Source: Paragorgia papillata (lineage: Eukaryota > Cnidaria > Anthozoa > Scleralcyonacea > Coralliidae). Taken from it: a DNA stretch of 64,000 nucleotides. Shown here piece by piece: positions 23,284 to 29,200 of the stretch (its first letter is position 1; each line of letters begins with the position of its first letter). The stretch spans positions 3,203,501 through 3,267,500 of the forward strand of contig JAWNZC010000337.1 of the NCBI GenBank assembly GCA_035771165.1, read 5' to 3'. The translations under genes were made by a program, and so were the position numbers. The notes beneath the pieces are model-generated. The model did not search any database, was not told where the DNA came from, and worked only from the letters and a program-made list of their open reading frames with translations.

Positions 23284-26200
23284 AGAGTTGAAACTGGTTT
23301 GTCACTGACTAGTTAAAAACGTATATACAACGTTTATAAAACTTTATTGAGACATTTCGACCGAACAACTAACGGTCTTCATCGCTTAAAAATATATTAA
23401 AATATATTAAAAGTCAAAACAGACTAAAATAGGTCCAGGTTATGCTAATGAGTATATAGTGTTAAAAAAGTGACTTATAAACATCAGGTATTTCTACCGT
23501 GTGTATCAAAAAAATTCGAACCCTTAGAAAATGAATTAGCATTCTTTTCAAACAACCTATTGTAGTAGTTTGAAAGCCCTAAGCACTTCGCTGAACCCAC
23601 AGATGCGTAAAACACACGGTCTTATACACCTGGGAAATTAAGATAACTTGAAGTGTATGCATGGTGAAAGTATTTAAATGCTTTTTCGCTTCGTTTAACT
23701 TATTGCTGATTAATTTATAACGCAGCGCTTTTAGGGCTTTCAAACTACTACAATAGGTTGTTTGAAAAGAATGCTAATTCATTTTCTAAGGGTTCGAATT
23801 TTTTTGATACACACTGTATATGGTCATTGTGAGCGTTAGGGTCCCTAATGAATACCACGCTTCAAGAAACAGACGTTGATGGTAATTGTCTGACTTATTC
23901 ATGATCATGGTGGTGTTGTTATAGTCAGTTTCAGCTTGCTTTTGAAATTCGTTTGTCAACATTCGTTGGAAGGTTGGGAACTTGGTACGGAAGTTCGCGA
24001 AGTTCGTTGTGAAGTTCGAATTTAATAAGCTTTGAATTGAATTCCTTTGGTAAAATCACGGAGAAGAAGATTATTTGTTGTATAGAATAAAATAATAGAT
24101 ACTTGTTTAAGCAGAAACAAATTGCCGACTTAAATTTGTATCTACCTCGCAACGTAGTTCGGAACATTGCAACGTAAGTTCGGAATGTTCATTTCAATTA
24201 TACGTATCGGATTTCAAAAGCAAGCTGAAACGGACTATAAAATCTGGACAATGGTTCTTTTGTTCTACATGTTGAGCTATTTTTGAGTATTTATCAAGGT
24301 TCTTTACAGTTCTTTTGTGTTCGTTTATCCTGGTCTTGAAAGCTCTGTTGGTTTGTCCGTAATAAGTGAAAGCGCATTGTGAACAGTCAATCTTGTAAAT
24401 TACACCTTTTGTTTGTTCAGTTTTTTGTTTATCCTTAGGTTTTGGAAATTAGTGGTAGAGAGTATTAATGGGTTTGTAGCCAACTTTCACATTTTCTCTT
24501 CTGGGTATTCTTGCTATCCTTTCAGAGATGCCTTTGATGAATGATAGGACAAATGTTGACCGTTCGTTGGGTGCAATGTTGTTGTCATTTGGGTTGTTGG
24601 CATGTTCACTGGAACTGTTATCAAAGTTGAGAACCGCGTTAGATTTTCTTTTCGAGTCGCATCTTTTAATGAATTTCAGTGGATAACCATTATCTTTTAA
24701 CACATTAATGACGTGTTTTCTCTCCTTACGTTTACCGGCATTTGAAGATGGTATTTTTTCCGCTCTATCAAGGAGGGTGTTGACGACGGATTGTTTATGT
24801 TGTACATGATGATGTGACTTATAATGTAAGTATCTGTCAGTGTGGGTTGCCTTTCTGAATACATCTGCTTGTATGTGACCTTCTTTTCGCGTTGTGATGG
24901 TGTCGAGAAACGCAATATGGTTCTGCATGGTGCTCCATTTCTATGGTAAATTGTATATTCGGGTCTACAGAATTTAAATGGGCATGAAACTCGTCCACGT
25001 ACTGTTTCTTTAGACAAGAATGGCCATCATCGATGTACCTGTACCACCAACGAGGAGGATGTATGGCAGTGGATATCGCAATTTCTTCAATATGTTCCAT
25101 TACGATGTTAGCGATGGTGGCGCTTATCGGAGAGCCCATTGCACAACCAGATATTTGTTGGAAATATTGGTCGTTGTTTGTAAAATAGCTGTTTCGAAGT
25201 ACAAACTCTGTAACCTGACGATGTTTGTAACGGAAACATCGGTCCTACACGACAATTGTTCATCATCTAGAAGTCTGCGTTTGGTCACTTGTAATGCGAG
25301 CTCGATGCGGATTGAAGTGAACAAGGAAATCGCATCGAAGGATACCATAACTTCATCTTCCTGGTCTTTGACTTGTTGAGCAAAAGCGGCGCTGTTTTTT
25401 ACTGAATATTTACTTAAGGGCGATAGAACTGTAACTAAGTATTTTGATAGATTGTAGGTTGGAAAACCAATGCAACTGGTTATGGGTCCTAGAGGTATAT
25501 TAATTTTATGGGTTTTCGGTAAACCGTAAAATCTTGCAGGAACGCCGTCCGTGCTGTGAAGATGGAAATAGAGTCTGTCATGTATTTGTTTCTTGTTGGG
25601 ATCATGTTCTGAAGGTAGTGTTTTTATTTCTTGTAGGAGCTTGTTAAGATCTTTTTCAACTTTGGATGTCGGATTTCTACGTTTATCAGTTATCTTTAAG
25701 TAAGTTTCTTTGTCGCTTAGTATAGCTGATCGATCTTCATTTTGTAGTCGCTGGAATTCATGATGACAATAGCAAAAAACAGCACCGCTTTTGCTCAACA
25801 AATCAAAGACCACCGGATTCTGGAAGATGAAGTTATGGTATCCTTCGATCAGTTCGATGTGATTTCCTTGTTTACTTCAATCCGCATCGAGCTTGCGTTA
25901 CAAGTGACCAAACGCAGACTTCTAGATGATGAATGTCGTGTATGACCGATGTTTCCGTTACAAACATCGTCAGGTTACTAGAGTTTGTACTTCGAAACAG
26001 CTATTTTACAAACAACGACCAATATTTCCAACAAATATCTGGTTGTGCAATGGGCTCTCCGATAAGCGCCACCATCGCTAACATCGTAATGGAACATATT
26101 GAAGAAATTGCGATATCCACTGCTATACATCCTCCTCGTTGGTGGTACAGGTACGTCGATGATAGCCATTCTTGTCTAAAGAAACAGTACGTGGACGAGT

Positions 26201-29200
26201 TTCATGCCCATTTAAATTCTGTAGACCCGAATATACAATTTACCATAGAAATAGAGCACCAGAACCATATTGCGTTTCTCGACACCATCACAACGCGAAA
26301 AAAGGTCACATATACAAGTAGATGTATACAGAAAGGCAACCCACACTGACAGATACTTACATTATAAATCACATCATCCTGCACAACATAAACAATCCGT
26401 CGTCAACACCCTCCTTGATAGAGCGGAAAAAATACCATCTTCAAATGCCGGTAAACGTAAGGAGAGAAAACACGTCATTAACGTGTTAAAAGATAATGGT
26501 TATCCACTGAAATTCATTAAAAGATGCGACTCGAAAAGAAAATCTAACGCGGTTCTCAACTTTGATAACAGTTCCAGTGAACATGCCCGCAACCCAAATG
26601 ACAACAACATTGCACCCAACGAACGGTCAACATTTGTCGTCCTATCATTCATCAAAGGCATCTCTGAAAAGATAGCAAGAACACTCAGAAGAGAAAATGT
26701 GAAAGTTGGCTACAAACCCATTAATACACTCTACCACCAATTTCCAAAACCTAAGGATAAACAAAAAACTGAACAAACAAACGGTGTAATTTACAAGATT
26801 GACTGTTCACAATGCGCTTTCACTTATTACGGACATATCAACAGAGCCCGAAGACCAGGATAAACGAACCCAAAAGAACTGTAAAGAACCTTGATAAATA
26901 CTCAAAAATAGCTCAACATGTAGAACAAAAGAACCATTGTCCATATTTTAACACCATCACCATGATCATGAATAAGTCAGACAATTACCATCAACATATT
27001 CTAAGGATTTGGGGTGAAGGAAAATTCGAGTGTAGAATATATACATTTTAAGACCAAACCGGGACCAGTTGCGAAAAATTCAACTACACAGGCCTTCCGG
27101 CAGGAATTGAACCCACGACCTTGCGATTCTAGTGCAATGCTCTGACCACTGAGCCACGGAAGGCGTTGCCGAGAGCTTGATCGAGAGTTCTGTATATATA
27201 ATAAGGTGGTAATGCCAGGAGAGAAGAATTGGGTATATTATAAGTAATATTGGGCATTTCACTCGATTACATAGCATGTAAGGATTTGGGGTGAAGGAAA
27301 ATTCGAGTGTAGAATATATACATTTTAAGACCAAACCGGGACCAGTTGCGAAAAATGCAACTACACAGGCCTTCCGGCAGGAATTGAACCCACGACCTTG
27401 CGATTCTAGTGCAATGCTCTGACCACTGAGCCATCAACGTCTGTTTCTTGAAGCGTGGTATTCACAATTACCATCAACGTCTGTTTCTTGAAGCGTGGTA
27501 TTCATTAGGACCCTAACGCTCACAATGACCATATAGAAATACCTGATGTTTATAAGTCACTTTTTTAACACTATACATGTATACTCATTAGCATAACTTG
27601 GACCTATTTAAGTCTGTTTTGACTTTTAATATATTTTAATATATTTTTAACCGACGAAGACCGTAGTTGTTCGGTCGAAACGTCTCAATAAAGTTTTATA
27701 AACGTTGTATATACGTTTTTAACTAGTCAGTGACAAACCAGTTTCAACTCTTTTTAAATTATGACAAATCCTGGCTACAATTTTAGTATTTTTCATTTAA
27801 TATAATATATATATATATATATATACTGTATTTCTATCACAAATACAGTGTATCATACTTGAATTTCATTGGCTAATGCAGGAGTTTATATATTAACTAA
27901 TTAAATTGACCAATCACAAAATGCATAGTAATGTATATTACATGTCACTTGAGCAATGATTAGTGGAGCCAGCAGTTGTTCTGTTAAGCAATAATGGCAC
28001 TGAAATTATAATGGGTGGCAAATGACAGAAGAAATTAAACATTTATGCGAAGTAATAAATTAAACTACAGAAAAGAAAAAAGGGTACAAATTGTTTAAAA
28101 TGGAATTTATTATTAATGGTAAGATCATTAAATTGTTTATTTATTCATTTAAAACAAAATAACTGCAGACAAAACACATTTCAAAATTACACTTGCTATT
28201 GCCAAGATTTTGTGATGTAATAACTACTTTGCTAAAATGAATGTTTCTTTCAACTTTTTGTAATTTTTACATATCAAACAAGTGGAAATATATTGTTTCA
28301 ATATTGTACATTACATGAAAACCCATGCTAAATTATGCAAGAAAACTTTACTTTTCCATCAGTTACCAACCATCATGGCATCACCATACGGGACCAAGGA
28401 AAATCATGGCCAGAAATTGCGGACATTTGAGCCAGCGCTGACTGTACAGCAGCCTTTCGCAGAGTTCCCTATAAACTCCTCGGTGACCCCTACAATCGCT
28501 CACCGCTTCTCTATTTCGGTATGAAATGAAATATGGCTTCCCGTGCAGAATTTTACGAGGTGGAAAAAATCATAGAAATCACACTCTTACAGCTTGTGCA
28601 CTTTGCCTCACTACAAGCTCTTCTCAGCAAGCCATTGATCCTCTTGCAGTCTACCTTTATTTGTACTCGGTAATGCCTGATGAAAGCGTTCAGAATTTGA
28701 ACGTACGAGTAGGGTCGTAACACTTCTCCATCTTTGAGATCACGCCAACTTCTAAGCTGCTGCAGTGGAATATTTATTGTGAACGCTATTTTTTCTTCCG
28801 ACACACTTCTCTTTTTGACGTGATTTGAACAGTGATTTGTAGACAATACAACTTTCTGCTTGAATTGTGATAAACTGAACGCTTTTAGTATATTAATATG
28901 GTCAGTCGAGTTGTGACATGTTAAAAACATAAAAATTCGCGGGATTTTGCAACCGGAAGTAAAAGTGCAACGCGTTTATAAGCTGTCCAGGCTGACTGGT
29001 TTACTTCATTCTCCGTGGCATTAGAAAGCCCGGGTTCTAAGCTTTATTTTGGTATCAAACATGGCGGCAGAATCTGGAAAATCACAGTTTTTCTAGCGAA
29101 AGGTTAAGGCTACTTTCGCTATTTCTGGTATATATGGCGAGCTGTTTGATTCACTTGTCTGTCTTCGACTTTTGTATTTTCTATCTCCAAAATGTACGCT

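Larger units (their letters stand above)
23280..25813 (-). pseudogene. Penelope-like element, minus copy: RT plus GIY-YIG, frameshifted
   Basis: Reading from 25813 downward: a fragment with [15 protein letters not shown], the family motif FYGLPKTHK, the RT palm segment [12 protein letters not shown], then after a frameshift [17 protein letters not shown] and the catalytic WWYRYIDD, then [11 protein letters not shown]. After another shift come the RT thumb/linker ([29 protein letters not shown]) and the endonuclease start [20 protein letters not shown] with [10 protein letters not shown] at about 24310-24415. At least two frameshifts and two inserted MITEs make it inactive. Confidence 0.85.
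23276..27760. mobile_element. Head-to-head pair of Penelope-like retroelements in carrier intron 1
   Basis: Two 5'-truncated copies of one Penelope-like element meet at about 25775 and point outward. Their 3' ends form outer inverted arms of about 220 bp (23276-23496 and 27538-27760). Each encodes parts of a reverse transcriptase and a C-terminal GIY-YIG endonuclease, and each is broken by frameshifts. Later insertions sit inside: two MITEs in the minus copy and a tRNA-derived SINE in the plus copy. Head-to-head and truncated arrangements are known for Penelope-like elements. Confidence 0.85.

Noticed and set aside
27092..27164. A functional tRNA gene on the minus strand
   Set aside because: The cloverleaf is plausible, but it is joined to a SINE-like tail, partly duplicated 277 bp away, flanked by a target duplication and inserted in a dead retroelement.
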